NCBI GenBank assembly: GCA_040905705.1
Contig: JBBDQZ010000015.1
Coordinates: 1-50,776, forward strand
Length of the DNA stretch: 50,776 nucleotides
From: JBBDQZ01 sp040905705
GTDB lineage: Bacteria; Bacteroidota; Rhodothermia; Balneolales; Natronogracilivirgulaceae
Direction of reading: 5' to 3'
Numbering within the stretch: the first letter of the stretch is position 1; each line of letters starts with the position of its first letter. The notes below the pieces were generated by a model. The model did not search any database. It saw nothing but the letters and a program-made list of their open reading frames with translations, and had not been told where the DNA came from. Shown here one piece after another: positions 15,921 through 24,722 of the stretch. A program made the translations under genes and the position numbers.

Positions 15921-16949
15921 ATGCCTTTTAAAAATCTACAGGAAATTCCCAGAAAGAAACATATAACCGTAACTTTTTTAGTAGATCACTTACGGAAGTT
16001 ATTACAGCTTGAAATTCATGCCTCCACTTCCGAAAAAACCGCAGACGATCGGTTAATTATTGATACGGATTTACACAGACCCGGGTTGGCATTAGCTGGG
16101 TATGTGGAATTATTTACACACCATCGTATACAGGTGATTGGAAACAGTGAGACTCAGTACATCCATCACATAGGTGAAAAGGCATGTGAAGAATCGTTTC
16201 GGGAAATAACCAAATTTCCGGTTCCAGTCATTTTTCTTACTGATAACAACACCCTTCCAGCATCTTACTTGACACTGGCAGAAAAAGCCGGTATCCCGGT
16301 GTACTCTACTCCAATGGAAACAACGAAATTTATGTTTCTCGTCAGAGATTTTCTGGAAGATCAGTTTGCACCACAAACCATGGTACATGGATCAATGGTC
16401 GATGTGTACGGTATCGGGATTATGATTTCGGGAAAATCAGGCATTGGAAAAAGTGAAGTAGCTCTGGATCTTGTTGAAAGAGGACACAGGCTGGTATCGG
16501 ATGATATCATCATATTGACCAAGAAAAACAACGTTCTGATGGCCAGCCCCACCGAAATCAACAAGCACTTTATGGAAATACGGGGCTTGGGCATTGTCGA
16601 TGTCATGTCTATGTTTGGTGTACGCTCCATCCGATATCAAAAAAGGCTTGAGGTTATACTTGAGTTGAGTTTATGGAATGAATCACAAAGTATCGACAGG
16701 ACTGGACTTAACAGAGATAATGAATTGGTTCTCGGGGTTAATATTCCAATCATTAATTTACCCATAACACCAGGCAAAAACATCACGGTACTTGCTGAAG
16801 TGATAGCCATGAACCATCTTCTGTCTCATTACGGGTATAACGCGGCAGAAGCTTTTGAGGATAAAATACAACGCAAAATCGCTGATAAAAAATCAAAAAG
16901 CCCGATTATTCAACGGGCAATCAATTATTTTGAAGGCGATTTGGAATGA
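15921..16949 (+). CDS. hprK: HPr kinase/phosphorylase
   Basis: HprK phosphorylates and dephosphorylates Ser46 of HPr; it is a regulator of carbon metabolism in Firmicutes and, in other phyla, of a truncated PTS. Evidence: VHGSMVDVYGIGIMI followed by Walker A GKSGIGKSE, LVSDDIIIL, and the family signature EIRGLGIVDVMSMFG. The N-terminal DRTGG-like domain is retained. At 342 aa the length is typical (about 310-340). I chose the ATG at 15921; a TTG at 15915 adds two residues. No ptsH, ptsI or EII gene lies in the window, so the substrate cannot be seen here. The operon neighbours are hpf and xerC upstream. Confidence 0.93.
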   Translation: MPFKNLQEIPRKKHITVTFLVDHLRKLLQLEIHASTSEKTADDRLIIDTDLHRPGLALAGYVELFTHHRIQVIGNSETQYIHHIGEKACEESFREITKFPVPVIFLTDNNTLPASYLTLAEKAGIPVYSTPMETTKFMFLVRDFLEDQFAPQTMVHGSMVDVYGIGIMISGKSGIGKSEVALDLVERGHRLVSDDIIILTKKNNVLMASPTEINKHFMEIRGLGIVDVMSMFGVRSIRYQKRLEVILELSLWNESQSIDRTGLNRDNELVLGVNIPIINLPITPGKNITVLAEVIAMNHLLSHYGYNAAEAFEDKIQRKIADKKSKSPIIQRAINYFEGDLE

Positions 16950-17087
16950 TGGATTTTATAAAATTGAAATTGTAGTTTGTTTGTATGGCATTTAGCATTA
17001 ATTTTCATTTGTTATAAAAAAATAATGTGCCAATTATAGCTTGCTGAGAAGCATTGCTTGCCAACAGAAATTTAAGCTATACGGGTC

Positions 17088-18056
17088 TTGAATAACTACT
17101 ACTACTACGATGAAGGAGAATGTGAATTCATTCCCATCGAATATCCTCCTGTCGAAAAGATCATATACACACTAAGTCTATGGGTTCTTTTCGGAGCTGT
17201 GTTGAGTGCTATTTCGCTTTCCATCCTTGCATTTACTGTCGGATCTCCAGCTGAAGTTGCTTTAAAAGCGGAAAATGAGGCCCTATACAAACAACTCAGT
17301 CAAACAATGGACTCTATAGAAGAACTCGACAGGGAAATTTCTCAAATCGCAAAAACAGATAATGAGATGTATCGTGCCGTACTGGGTATCGATCCGTTGT
17401 CTGATGACGAACGGCAAGCCGGCATTGGCGGTGCGGATCTTTTTTCAGAGTTTGATGCCTATAGTAGTGAAACAGCTGAACTGATGCGTTGGACAGCAAG
17501 TAACCTGGAAAGTATAGAACGACGAATCAATATACAACAAGTCAGTTTTGAGGAGATTAAAGCATATTACAACGAGAACAAGGAACTTATGAGTCAAATC
17601 CCGGCCATCCGGCCCATCAGCGGTATTGTTCTCAGTGGATATGGCATACGTCGTCATCCCGTCCTGGGTTATAGAAGAATGCATGAAGGTATTGATTTCA
17701 GAGCCAGAATCGGAACTCCCGTCTATGTTACAGGAGATGGAGTAATCAAATCAACCAGCCGGCGGGGAACTTATGGACTTATGCTTGTCATTGACCACGG
17801 CCATGGATTTGAAACCCGTTATGCCCACCTTTCTAAAATCGCGGACGGAATTCGTCCGGGTGTGGAAGTACAACGAGGACAAATTGTAGCTTATAGCGGC
17901 AACTCAGGTATAACAAGCGGTCCTCATTTACATTATGAAATACGGCATTACAATAATTCCGTCAATCCTCTTGACTATATGTTTGCCGATCTGACTCCCG
18001 ACGAATACATTGAGTACCAAAGAATTGCGGATAGTAATCCGGATTCTATGGACTGA
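17088..18056 (+). CDS. M23 (LytM-type) metallopeptidase with single membrane anchor
   Basis: A membrane-anchored peptidoglycan endopeptidase of the M23/LytM family (322 aa). A short cytoplasmic tail with YYYYDEGECEFIPIEYPP precedes one transmembrane helix (residues about 25-50), then a coiled-coil region (about 65-170) and a C-terminal M23 domain. Zinc-site motifs are complete: HEGIDF (HxxxD) and GPHLHYEIR (HxH). Cleavage of cell-wall peptide cross-links, or activation of amidases, is the expected role. The start is a TTG at 17088, as no ATG fits before the transmembrane helix. The 3' end overlaps the convergent DUF4837 gene by 11 nt. Similar tyrosine-rich N-termini are, from memory, common in Bacteroidota M23 proteins. 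Confidence 0.9.
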   Translation: MNNYYYYDEGECEFIPIEYPPVEKIIYTLSLWVLFGAVLSAISLSILAFTVGSPAEVALKAENEALYKQLSQTMDSIEELDREISQIAKTDNEMYRAVLGIDPLSDDERQAGIGGADLFSEFDAYSSETAELMRWTASNLESIERRINIQQVSFEEIKAYYNENKELMSQIPAIRPISGIVLSGYGIRRHPVLGYRRMHEGIDFRARIGTPVYVTGDGVIKSTSRRGTYGLMLVIDHGHGFETRYAHLSKIADGIRPGVEVQRGQIVAYSGNSGITSGPHLHYEIRHYNNSVNPLDYMFADLTPDEYIEYQRIADSNPDSMD

Positions 18057-19149
18057 ACTCCGAAATATGAGCCGAATCAGGTGTTAAGGTTGTGTCTGTT
18101 TCAAATGTATGTGCCATAGCCTCGAATTGATTGATAAACCGACGTTTGCTGTACCTTGGGGCAAATTGCGCAAATTCCATCATGTACAAGCGTCTCTGAT
18201 CTTCATCATAGATCGTATAGTGTAGAAATGGCCCTCCCATAACATCATTGGTCATGCGCCAGGTCCCCCTTGTCTCCAATGCCTCTCTGCCATTAATCCG
18301 GATATATTTGGTTTCAACAGCTCTTCTGTACTCAGTTGTTACATAAGATTCGTCTCTTGTTCCACGTATGAATTTGCGGTTTAAACTATCTCGTGTATTA
18401 TTAATCCACTCCGGGCCAATATCATCAATGCCACCTACATCATCTTTATACCAAAACCAAATCCAGCGATCATTGTCATGCAGAAATCGCCGCATCGAAA
18501 CAAAGTCGGTTGTGTCAATGCCAATCCGGTAGTCATGCTGCACACGAATCCGGAAACCATGTTTGCTCAAAAGTGTATCGGCTAAATGCCTTTGTTCACC
18601 TCTGCGATATATCTGTCTTTGCCATCGATTACGCTCAACTTCATCCAGATATCCGACCAGTGAGCTCTCGGATTCCAGAATTTTATTGGCAAGAGTCTCC
18701 TGATCCGGAGCCGATAGAAACAGAGTCCATTGATCACGATACCAACGATCTTTTAATGGAAAAGCAAAATTGCGTCCTTCGACAATTCGTTGCTTGATTT
18801 CTTCGCTCATAACGGCCCGGATGAAATCTCCAACATTACTCTCTTCCTCTATGGATGCTGCAAAAATCGTGTTTTTGTGATTTTTAACGAACTCCAGGTC
18901 ACGATTGGTTCGAAGATCTACAAATCGAAGGTCATATTTGGATTCTGGCCGGGGTAAAGTCATGATGTCTTTGGCAAAAACAGTCCTGATCGCATCCGCG
19001 GCAGGGCTATTCCATTGCGTGGAATCCATGACTACGAGCACTTCGGAATAACTGCCCTGGGCGGACCGACGGTAATCACCATCACATGCATTCCAGATAA
19101 AAAGACCTGTAAGCAATAGTAAAAGATAAATTCGATTTGTATGAATCAT
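18046..19149 (-). CDS. DUF4837 family lipoprotein
   Basis: A predicted lipoprotein of 367 aa with signal LLLLLTGLFIWNAC (lipobox IWNAC, Cys22). The mature part begins with SYSEVLVVMDSTQW and continues with several alpha/beta units, including IFAASIEEESN and the C-terminal stretch FLHYTIYDEDQRRLYMMEFAQFAPRYSKRRFINQFEAMAHTF (in pieces), which I recognise as the DUF4837 pattern restricted to Bacteroidota relatives. The function of the family is unknown. It overlaps the M23 gene tail to tail by 11 nt. The recognisable family and group restriction help place the organism. Confidence 0.8.
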   Translation of the reverse strand: MIHTNRIYLLLLLTGLFIWNACDGDYRRSAQGSYSEVLVVMDSTQWNSPAADAIRTVFAKDIMTLPRPESKYDLRFVDLRTNRDLEFVKNHKNTIFAASIEEESNVGDFIRAVMSEEIKQRIVEGRNFAFPLKDRWYRDQWTLFLSAPDQETLANKILESESSLVGYLDEVERNRWQRQIYRRGEQRHLADTLLSKHGFRIRVQHDYRIGIDTTDFVSMRRFLHDNDRWIWFWYKDDVGGIDDIGPEWINNTRDSLNRKFIRGTRDESYVTTEYRRAVETKYIRINGREALETRGTWRMTNDVMGGPFLHYTIYDEDQRRLYMMEFAQFAPRYSKRRFINQFEAMAHTFETDTTLTPDSAHISEFSP

Positions 19150-19251
19150 GGATAGTGGATTAAATACTTCTAAACAAATAAATGCTTGATAAAGCTGTTT
19201 GAGTGGTGTAACAATAAACTCAAGGTTAGTTATTTATGAACGAAGTATAAA

Positions 19252-20079
19252 TCATTTTGTGATAATAGTTGCAACTTCACCCGTTTTTAACTGCTTAACA
19301 AATGCCCCTGTCTTTTGTATCCAATCTTTACGGGGATATACCGTTCGTATGTAGTCGATCAATGCACTTCCCACAATAAAACCATCCACTTCACGAGAGA
19401 TTTGAACGGCATTCTGGTGCGAGCTTATACCAAATCCAATAAGGACGGGGTTATGTGTAACATTTTTCTTAACTCTTTGTATGAAATTTTGGACGGAACG
19501 GCTAACTTCGGACCCATCACGTGCTCCTGTAACTCCTGTTACTGAAACACAATACACAAATCCCTTACTGGCGCGATCAATGGCCTGCATACGTTCATCT
19601 GGAGTATTCGGTGCAACAAGGTAAATCGGTGCAATTCTATTATCGGTACAAAGTTTTTCTATAAGGGGGTATTCACCGGGTGGGACATCAGGCAGAATAA
19701 TTCCGTCTACACCCGCTTTGGCTGCCTGGTCAAAAAACGCCTCCACACCATAATGTAAAACAGGATTGATATATCCCATCAGTATGATCGGTATGTCGGA
19801 TTTGTTACGAATATTTCGGACCATGTCAAAAATAATATCCGGATGAATGCCCTGTTCAATGGCTACTTTACTGGCATATTGAATCGTTGGACCATCCGCA
19901 AGCGGGTCACTGAAAGGCATCCCGAGTTCGATTAGATCGGCCCCGGAATGCTCCAGTTCGAGCACAAGCTCAACCGTTTTATCCGGTGACGGATAACCTG
20001 CTGTAAGAAAAAGACTCATTACTTTCTGATCGGAATTACGATTGGAAAATAGCCGGGCTATTCTGTTATCAGATTGCAT
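19252..20079 (-). CDS. trpA: Tryptophan synthase alpha chain
   Basis: TrpA cleaves indole-3-glycerol phosphate to indole, which is tunnelled to TrpB. The catalytic Glu and Asp lie in LIELGMPFSDPLADGP; the phosphate-binding parts GFGIS and VVGSALID-like (here IVGSALIDYI) are present. The length of 275 aa is normal. The loop segment YCVSVTGVTGARDGS corresponds to the mobile loop 6 region. It is the last gene of the trp operon, with 96 nt between trpB and trpA, and no clear terminator follows. Confidence 0.97.
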   Translation of the reverse strand: MQSDNRIARLFSNRNSDQKVMSLFLTAGYPSPDKTVELVLELEHSGADLIELGMPFSDPLADGPTIQYASKVAIEQGIHPDIIFDMVRNIRNKSDIPIILMGYINPVLHYGVEAFFDQAAKAGVDGIILPDVPPGEYPLIEKLCTDNRIAPIYLVAPNTPDERMQAIDRASKGFVYCVSVTGVTGARDGSEVSRSVQNFIQRVKKNVTHNPVLIGFGISSHQNAVQISREVDGFIVGSALIDYIRTVYPRKDWIQKTGAFVKQLKTGEVATIITK

Positions 20080-20175
20080 GACTTTATTTTATGTATTTAA
20101 ACTTATCTGATTCATTACGTCCTTTGGAGTATATCTCTCATTGAATCAAGCGCATGTGTATCGGTAAATTCCGCA

Positions 20176-21405
20176 TTATAGATTACTCATTAATTTTGAA
20201 ATGGTTTCCATATCCTTGTCTCCACGGCCAGAGCAGTTAATAACAACAACTTCATCTTTTCCGGTTTCAGGCATCAACGATTCCAGATATGCTACGGCGT
20301 GTGCCGTCTCAAGTGCAGGAATAATCCCTTCCCGCGACGATAAAAGTTTTACAGCATCGATTGCTTGCTCATCAGTCACGGAGACATAAGTAACACGTCC
20401 TGAATCTTTCAGGTTAGCGTGTTCAGGTCCTACTCCCGGATAGTCGAGTCCTGCACTCACCGAATGGGCTTCAGCAATTTGTCCATGATCTGTCTGAAGC
20501 AGATAGCTTAGTGAACCATGCAGAATACCCGGCAAACCACTGGTCAGAGTGGCAGCATGACGAGCCGTCTCGACTCCTTCCCCGGCTGCTTCAATGCCAT
20601 AAAGTTTTACCTCTTCATGTTGAATCAGTGGATAAAACATACCGATAGCATTCGAGCCCCCTCCAACGCATGCAAGCACATAATCCGGAAGATGCCCCTC
20701 TTTTTCCATGCACTGATCCATCGTTTCCCTGCCAATCACCGTCTGGAAGTTTCGTACCATCATTGGATAAGGATGAGGACCAACAACCGATCCGATAACA
20801 TAAAAAGTATCTTCCACATTGGTGACCCAATCCCGAATCGCTTCGTTAATTGCATTACTTAACGTTTTTGCGCCGGATTCCACAGGTCTGACTTCTGCTC
20901 CAAGAAGTTTCATTCTATCTACGTTAAGTTTCTGTCGTACAATATCTTCCGCCCCCATATACACAATACAAGGCATTCCAAAATAGGCGCAAACAGTTGC
21001 GGTTGCTACACCATGTTGACCGGCACCCGTCTCAGCGATAACACGGGTTTTACCCATCTTTCGGGCGAGAAGAATCTGGCCAATTGCATTATTGATTTTA
21101 TGTGCACCTGTATGGCACAAATCCTCCCTCTTCAGATAAATTCGGGCCCGGCCGTAATACTCCGATAAGCGGCCGGCATAGGTCAGTGGCGTTTCGCGAC
21201 CGACATATTCTCTCAGAAGTGACGAAAATTCCTTTTGAAATACCTCGTCATGATATGTTTCGGCATACGACGATTCCAATTCCACAAGGGCAGGAAGAAG
21301 GATTTCAGGTACAAAACGCCCTCCAAACATTCCGTAATAGCCTTTTGCGTTGGGAAGCGTTATTAAGTTATTGATATTATTTTGATCTTTGAGTTGCGAA
21401 TCCAT
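20176..21405 (-). CDS. trpB: Tryptophan synthase beta chain
   Basis: TrpB condenses indole and serine to tryptophan using PLP. The PLP-binding Lys is in HTGAHKINNAIGQ, and the phosphate-binding loop is CVGGGSNAIG. At 409 aa it is the standard TrpB1 type rather than the longer TrpB2. The N-terminal GYYGMFGGRFVPEIL is typical. Starts 13 nt after trpF, with trpA next. Confidence 0.98.
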   Translation of the reverse strand: MDSQLKDQNNINNLITLPNAKGYYGMFGGRFVPEILLPALVELESSYAETYHDEVFQKEFSSLLREYVGRETPLTYAGRLSEYYGRARIYLKREDLCHTGAHKINNAIGQILLARKMGKTRVIAETGAGQHGVATATVCAYFGMPCIVYMGAEDIVRQKLNVDRMKLLGAEVRPVESGAKTLSNAINEAIRDWVTNVEDTFYVIGSVVGPHPYPMMVRNFQTVIGRETMDQCMEKEGHLPDYVLACVGGGSNAIGMFYPLIQHEEVKLYGIEAAGEGVETARHAATLTSGLPGILHGSLSYLLQTDHGQIAEAHSVSAGLDYPGVGPEHANLKDSGRVTYVSVTDEQAIDAVKLLSSREGIIPALETAHAVAYLESLMPETGKDEVVVINCSGRGDKDMETISKLMSNL

Positions 21406-21418
21406 GTGATTTTAACAT

Positions 21419-22054
21419 TTATAATGCATGCCACCGGTCAAAGAATCTTTCCATTTTATCAAGATCCTTGATACCGGGTGTTGATTCAAGACTGCTCGTG
21501 AGATCGATTGCAAACGGCCTTAACTTTTGCACGGCTTCACTCACATTATCTGTCGTAATTCCTCCTGCAAGGAAAAAAGGGAAATCCGGACGATTCACAG
21601 AAAGAGCATCCCAATCCGACTTCTCTCCTGTTCCTCCGTATTTCACTGCATGAAATGCATCGAAAAGCAGATACGATGCCACATCCTGCCACTCTTCAAT
21701 AATCCGGGGAAGCTGTTGAAAATCATCTTTACTCTTTAATCTCAAAGCCTTAATAACCGGTTTTTTGATTTTTCGTGCATATTCAGGAGTTTCATCGCCA
21801 TGTAATTGTGCCAAATCGATACCAGTCTTATCAATAATTCCATTCACTTCAGTCACAGACTGATTAACAAATACTCCGACTTTCTCTGGTCCTTCTATCC
21901 AGCCAATGATCTCTGCGGCGATGGCGGGTGAAACAAACCGCGGACTTCCCGGGAAAAAAATAAACCCCAAATAGTCTGCCATGGCTCCTGCGGCATAACG
22001 GGCATCTTCCAGTGTAGTATTTCCACAGATTTTAAGCCTGGTTGGTTCGCTCAT
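21419..22054 (-). CDS. trpF: Phosphoribosylanthranilate isomerase
   Basis: TrpF catalyses the Amadori rearrangement of phosphoribosylanthranilate to CdRP. Visible motifs are LKICGNTTLEDARYA with the general-base Cys, the DLAQLHGDE strand, LLFDAF with the general-acid Asp, and FFLAGGITTDNV for phosphate binding. I chose the ATG at 22054 (MSEPTRLKICG, 211 aa); a TTG at 22105 would add 17 residues and overlap trpC by 35 nt. Stand-alone, not fused to trpC as in E. coli. Gap to trpC is 16 nt. Confidence 0.95.
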   Translation of the reverse strand: MSEPTRLKICGNTTLEDARYAAGAMADYLGFIFFPGSPRFVSPAIAAEIIGWIEGPEKVGVFVNQSVTEVNGIIDKTGIDLAQLHGDETPEYARKIKKPVIKALRLKSKDDFQQLPRIIEEWQDVASYLLFDAFHAVKYGGTGEKSDWDALSVNRPDFPFFLAGGITTDNVSEAVQKLRPFAIDLTSSLESTPGIKDLDKMERFFDRWHAL

Positions 22055-22070
22055 ACTCAAAGAGTCCTTG

Positions 22071-22865
22071 TCATTCTGTTGTGAAAACGGATGTGAATTT
22101 TTCAAGTTCTTTGCCTGGGTTATCTGAACACATGAAATGTTCTCCTATCAGTGCAGCGTGAATTCCATGATTGGACAGCAGGAGCAGGTCGCCGGGATGA
22201 TGCAAACCGCTTTCTGAAACTCTGATAACTCCATCAGGTGCCTGTTCCAGCATTTGGATACCGCGATGTACATCTACTTCAAACGTTTCCAGATTTCGGT
22301 TATTTACCCCGACCGCCGAAAACCGGTTAAAATCCAGACGATCCCAATCTGCCATATCATAACATTCGACCAGCGTTTGCAAACCGCACTGCACAGCAGC
22401 GTCATGTAATTCATAAAGCTGTTCTCCATCCGTGATTTTGACTATGAGCAGGATCGCATCCGCCCCCCATGCACGAGCTTCTTCGATCTGATAGAAATCA
22501 ACTATAAAATCCTTGCGCAGCACCGGAATATCTACCCGGGTCGATACTTCCAGGAGGTGGGCGATATGCCCTTGAAAGAAAGGTTCATCCGTTAATACCG
22601 AAATAGCAGATGCGCCATTCTTCTGGTAGGAATCAGCAATGGGAATCGGGTTAAAATCCTGCCGGATCACCCCTTTGGACGGTGACGCTTTCTTTAACTC
22701 GGCGATAACGGATACATTTTTAGTTTGACGCAGGCTATTGTAAAAATCTCTCCTCGGGCGATGATACTCGCCAAACGATTCAAAATCGGACGCTGCATGT
22801 TTCTTCCGCCGATGGGTGACGTCCTCAAGGGTACGTGTTACAATGTTGTCGAGAATGGTTGACAA
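22071..22865 (-). CDS. trpC: Indole-3-glycerol phosphate synthase
   Basis: TrpC closes the indole ring of CdRP to give indole-3-glycerol phosphate. The signature VIAELKKASPSKGVIRQDF with catalytic Glu and Lys is intact, along with VLRKDFIVD (general-acid Lys), GVNNRNLETFEVD, and the ending ISEHF-type IGEHFM. The length of 264 aa is normal. The start is TTG at 22865 (MSTILDNIVT); no ATG occurs in frame before the conserved core. Preceded by trpD with a 51-nt gap. Confidence 0.96.
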   Translation of the reverse strand: MSTILDNIVTRTLEDVTHRRKKHAASDFESFGEYHRPRRDFYNSLRQTKNVSVIAELKKASPSKGVIRQDFNPIPIADSYQKNGASAISVLTDEPFFQGHIAHLLEVSTRVDIPVLRKDFIVDFYQIEEARAWGADAILLIVKITDGEQLYELHDAAVQCGLQTLVECYDMADWDRLDFNRFSAVGVNNRNLETFEVDVHRGIQMLEQAPDGVIRVSESGLHHPGDLLLLSNHGIHAALIGEHFMCSDNPGKELEKFTSVFTTE

Positions 22866-22916
22866 AATAATATGTAATTTACTTTGTAATAAAAAGTGGT
22901 TAATAAAAAATCCGGT

Positions 22917-23954
22917 TCATCCCTCGCTACGAAGATCTGAAGTACATTCAATCAATCGATCCAGCGCCTCTCTGGCTTTTCCCGTCTCGAGGCTTTCCAG
23001 TGCAGCGTAATGGGCTTCCTGAAGATCGTCACAGAGTCCTGAGGCATGGATAGCAAACGTTGCATTCAATACCACAACTTCACGCTGTTCATCGGTAGCC
23101 GTATCATCAAGTACGGCACGAATAATGGCTGCATTTTCCTCTGGATTTCCCCCTTTTAAATCCTGTGGTTTTGCATTTGATAACCCTAATGTCCTGGCAT
23201 CAAATGTCTTTCCATTAGCAACACTTCCATCCATTAACTGATATACATGTGTGTTTGAAGTGGTTGAAAACTCATCCAGTCCATCCTCGGCATAAACGGT
23301 ATATGCAAATTCAGTACCCAGATTTGCCAGAATCCGGATCATCATTCGGGCTGTTTCGCGGTTAAAAGCCCCGATGACTTGTCGTTTGACCCTGGCCGGA
23401 TTCAACATGGGACCCATAATATTGAAGAAGGTCCGAATTCCCAGTTCTTTGCGGACAGGCATTACCCTGGCCATTGCGGGATGAAACAGTGGAGCAAACA
23501 TGAAAGCCATTCGGGTCTCCCGAAAACATTTCTCGACAAGTTCTTTATGAAGATCAGGGAACATACCCAGACTTTTAAGTACGTCATAACTACCGCTGCT
23601 ACTTGAAACTCCAGCATTTCCATGCTTTAGAATAGGCACATCTGCACCTGCTGCAACAAACATAGATGCTGTTGAAATATTAAATGTTCCCGATTTGTCA
23701 CCTCCGGTCCCACAAAGATCGATCGCGTGATCCGTATCAACATCAACCCTCACCGATACTTCGCGCATTACATTCACAAATGCTGTTAACTCAGAGACGG
23801 TTTCCCCTTTACTGCTCATCCCAAACAAAAAAGCGGCGATATGTGAGTTGTTAATATTCCCTGCAATGATTTCACGCATTGCAAAATCGGCCTGTTCCGG
23901 TGACAACTCCCTTCCGGCAGATATTTGTTTCAGAATTTCTGCAAAATCATTCAT
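22917..23954 (-). CDS. trpD: Anthranilate phosphoribosyltransferase
   Basis: TrpD transfers the phosphoribosyl group of PRPP to anthranilate. The PRPP site is read in DLCGTGGDKSGTFNIST and LKHGNAGVSSSSGSYDVL. In the latter the usual NRxVSS arginine is replaced by Ala (NAGVSS), like the NYGVSS form I recall from Bacteroidota enzymes. At 345 aa the length is normal, and there is no fusion to trpG. The start is a clear ATG at 23954. Gap to trpG is 69 nt. Confidence 0.96.
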   Translation of the reverse strand: MNDFAEILKQISAGRELSPEQADFAMREIIAGNINNSHIAAFLFGMSSKGETVSELTAFVNVMREVSVRVDVDTDHAIDLCGTGGDKSGTFNISTASMFVAAGADVPILKHGNAGVSSSSGSYDVLKSLGMFPDLHKELVEKCFRETRMAFMFAPLFHPAMARVMPVRKELGIRTFFNIMGPMLNPARVKRQVIGAFNRETARMMIRILANLGTEFAYTVYAEDGLDEFSTTSNTHVYQLMDGSVANGKTFDARTLGLSNAKPQDLKGGNPEENAAIIRAVLDDTATDEQREVVVLNATFAIHASGLCDDLQEAHYAALESLETGKAREALDRLIECTSDLRSEG

Positions 23955-24023
23955 TGTTTTTTATTTTTTTATCCTTTTTCAGCATGGTAGATTCCGGGAT
24001 TATATCTGTTTCCGTCAAAAAAA

Positions 24024-24587
24024 TCATCGCTGCATCCAGTTGGCAATAATTTTGGGTCCATCGACAGTAAGAATACTTTCCGGGTGAAACTGAATGCCTT
24101 CTAACGGCCATTTTTGATGCCGGATTCCCATCACCACACCGTCTTCGGTCTGCGATGAGATGATAAAATCTTTGCTGATGGTACGCTTTTCAAGCATCAA
24201 AGAATGATATCTTGTGGCCGTAAAGGCTTGGGGTATGTTATTGTAAAGTGACGATTCATCATGAAGAATAACAGATGTTTTCCCATGCATCAGGTATGGG
24301 GCTGAAACAACATTCGCACCATAAACATGCCCTATGGCCTGATGTCCTAGACATACACCGAGAATAGGCGTGCCTGGGCCAAAATTCCGAATGGTCTCTT
24401 CCGTAATTCCCGCTTGTTCGGGGCGACCCGGACCAGGTGATATCATAATCTTGTCCGGTTTCAATTCCCTGATTTCAGAAATTGTGATTTTATCATTGCG
24501 CACTACTTTATAATCTTTGGTATGATGTGCCACCAAATGTACGAGATTATATGTAAAAGAGTCGTAATTGTCGATTATCAAAACCAT
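24024..24587 (-). CDS. trpG: Anthranilate synthase component II (glutamine amidotransferase)
   Basis: TrpG supplies ammonia from glutamine to TrpE. The class I amidotransferase triad is present: Cys in GVCLGHQAIG, and His and Glu in GIQFHPES. The oxyanion loop is SPGPGRPEQAG. The length of 187 aa is normal. In many bacteria such a subunit is shared with PabB; no pabB is visible here, so a dual role cannot be judged. It lies between trpS and trpD. Confidence 0.96.
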   Translation of the reverse strand: MVLIIDNYDSFTYNLVHLVAHHTKDYKVVRNDKITISEIRELKPDKIMISPGPGRPEQAGITEETIRNFGPGTPILGVCLGHQAIGHVYGANVVSAPYLMHGKTSVILHDESSLYNNIPQAFTATRYHSLMLEKRTISKDFIISSQTEDGVVMGIRHQKWPLEGIQFHPESILTVDGPKIIANWMQR

Positions 24588-24722
24588 ACAAAGCCATACG
24601 TTACGTTACTTGATCGTCTAAACATTAGTGGATTTGAGCACTACAAGATTTCCAGTGATTTCGAGTTATTCGTTACTTGCGATTCCAGGATATTGGACTT
24701 ATTTATCGAGAAGGATTTATAC

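Noticed and set aside
19199..19223. TTGAG...CTCAA inverted repeat after trpA, as operon terminator
   Set aside because: Only five to six pairs, long loop and no U-run on the minus strand.
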